Shown here in pieces: positions 63,590-64,000 of a stretch of 64,000 nt of DNA. The position numbers were made by a program, and so were the translations under genes. The DNA lies in assembly GCA_020746105.1 (NCBI GenBank), contig CM036633.1:8664501-8728500 (forward strand), given 5' to 3'. The notes under the pieces were generated by a model. The model was not told the origin of the DNA. It was given only the letters and a program-made list of their open reading frames with translations, and made no database searches. Each line of letters opens with the position of its first letter. The stretch's first letter is position 1. The stretch is from Trogon surrucura. Lineage: Eukaryota; Chordata; Aves; Trogoniformes; Trogonidae.

Positions 63590-63850
63590 AATTACATTGG
63601 AAGGGAATCTCTCGAGGTCATCAAGTTCCTGCTCAAAGCAGGGCTAACTTCAGTCAAAGGAGGTTGCCCAGGACCTTGTCCAATCAAGTGTGAAAATCTC
63701 TGGAGATAAAGTCACAACCTCTCTCAACTCCTGTTCCAGTGCTTAAGTCTCACAGTGAAGAATTTTATTCTTCTCTCCAATCCCCATTTCTCTTGTTGCA
63801 AGTTGTGACTGATGCTTCTTGTTCTTTCTGTGCACCTTAGTGGAGCCTAG
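63590..63850 (-). mobile_element. CR1 LINE 3' fragment
   Basis: Within the SLC9A8 intron upstream of the 63,066-63,146 exon. It follows the reverse-complement CR1 3' region: ttggaagggaatctctcgag, then agcagggctaacttcagtca, and cccatttctcttgttgcaag. It is diverged and truncated at both ends. Confidence 0.8.
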
Positions 63851-64000
63851 CTCCACAGCTTCTCTAACTCCCATTCTGTGGGGCTATGAGGTTGCAGAAT
63901 GGGTAACTAAATATCCTGGTTCTTGTAACACACATCAGCAAAATTCTTCAAAGACACATTTACTGCTGAGCACTGCTAGAAGTTAAACTAGTAGGGGGAG

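Noticed and set aside
1-64000. CRISPR arrays, rRNA or tRNA genes, endogenous retroviruses or their LTRs.
   Set aside because: None seen on reading both strands. The only mobile elements I can support are CR1 LINE pieces and one doubtful hAT end.

Overview
The window looks like part of a bird (or other sauropsid) nuclear genome. Several CR1 LINE fragments have the typical avian 3' end with short ATTCTGTG-type repeats. One recognisable gene is a non-mammalian OPN5-like opsin, and introns are short to moderate. I recognise two protein-coding genes, both multi-exon and both rebuilt exon by exon from splice sites, reading phase and remembered protein families. No bacterial, viral or CRISPR feature is visible.

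Layout. Positions 1-21,400 hold no gene I can support: this is AT-rich intergenic or intronic-type sequence with a young CR1 insertion at about 12.3-13.4 kb and older CR1 scraps at 2.1 and 10.3 kb. At 21.4-22.6 kb lies a strong CpG island with a 51-bp tandem repeat and two good + strand splice donors. It is a candidate promoter and first exon, possibly for the opsin. At 28,199-34,202 (+) five coding exons encode a 420-residue opsin, most like OPN5L1. At 34.2-40.8 kb is an intergenic interval with a pair of diverged repeats about 2 kb apart, a CR1 reverse transcriptase scrap and a perfect match to the CTCF core motif.

From 42,273 to the right edge, on the minus strand, lie 14 coding exons of SLC9A8 (NHE8, a Na+/H+ exchanger). 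They give the last 511 residues including the full C-terminus. The first 70 or so residues should lie beyond position 64,000. The exon structure is complete within the window, and every junction keeps phase. One intron (49,772-51,607) is not GT-AG but a textbook U12-type AT-AC intron.

The two genes are convergent, with stop codons about 8 kb apart. They have no obvious functional link: one is a retinal-binding GPCR, the other an endomembrane or apical cation/proton exchanger. The most interesting points are the U12 intron, the opsin's loss of the DRY motif together with the adjacent cysteine pair typical of the 'reverse' photoreceptor OPN5L1, its cysteine-rich tail, and the CpG island repeat.
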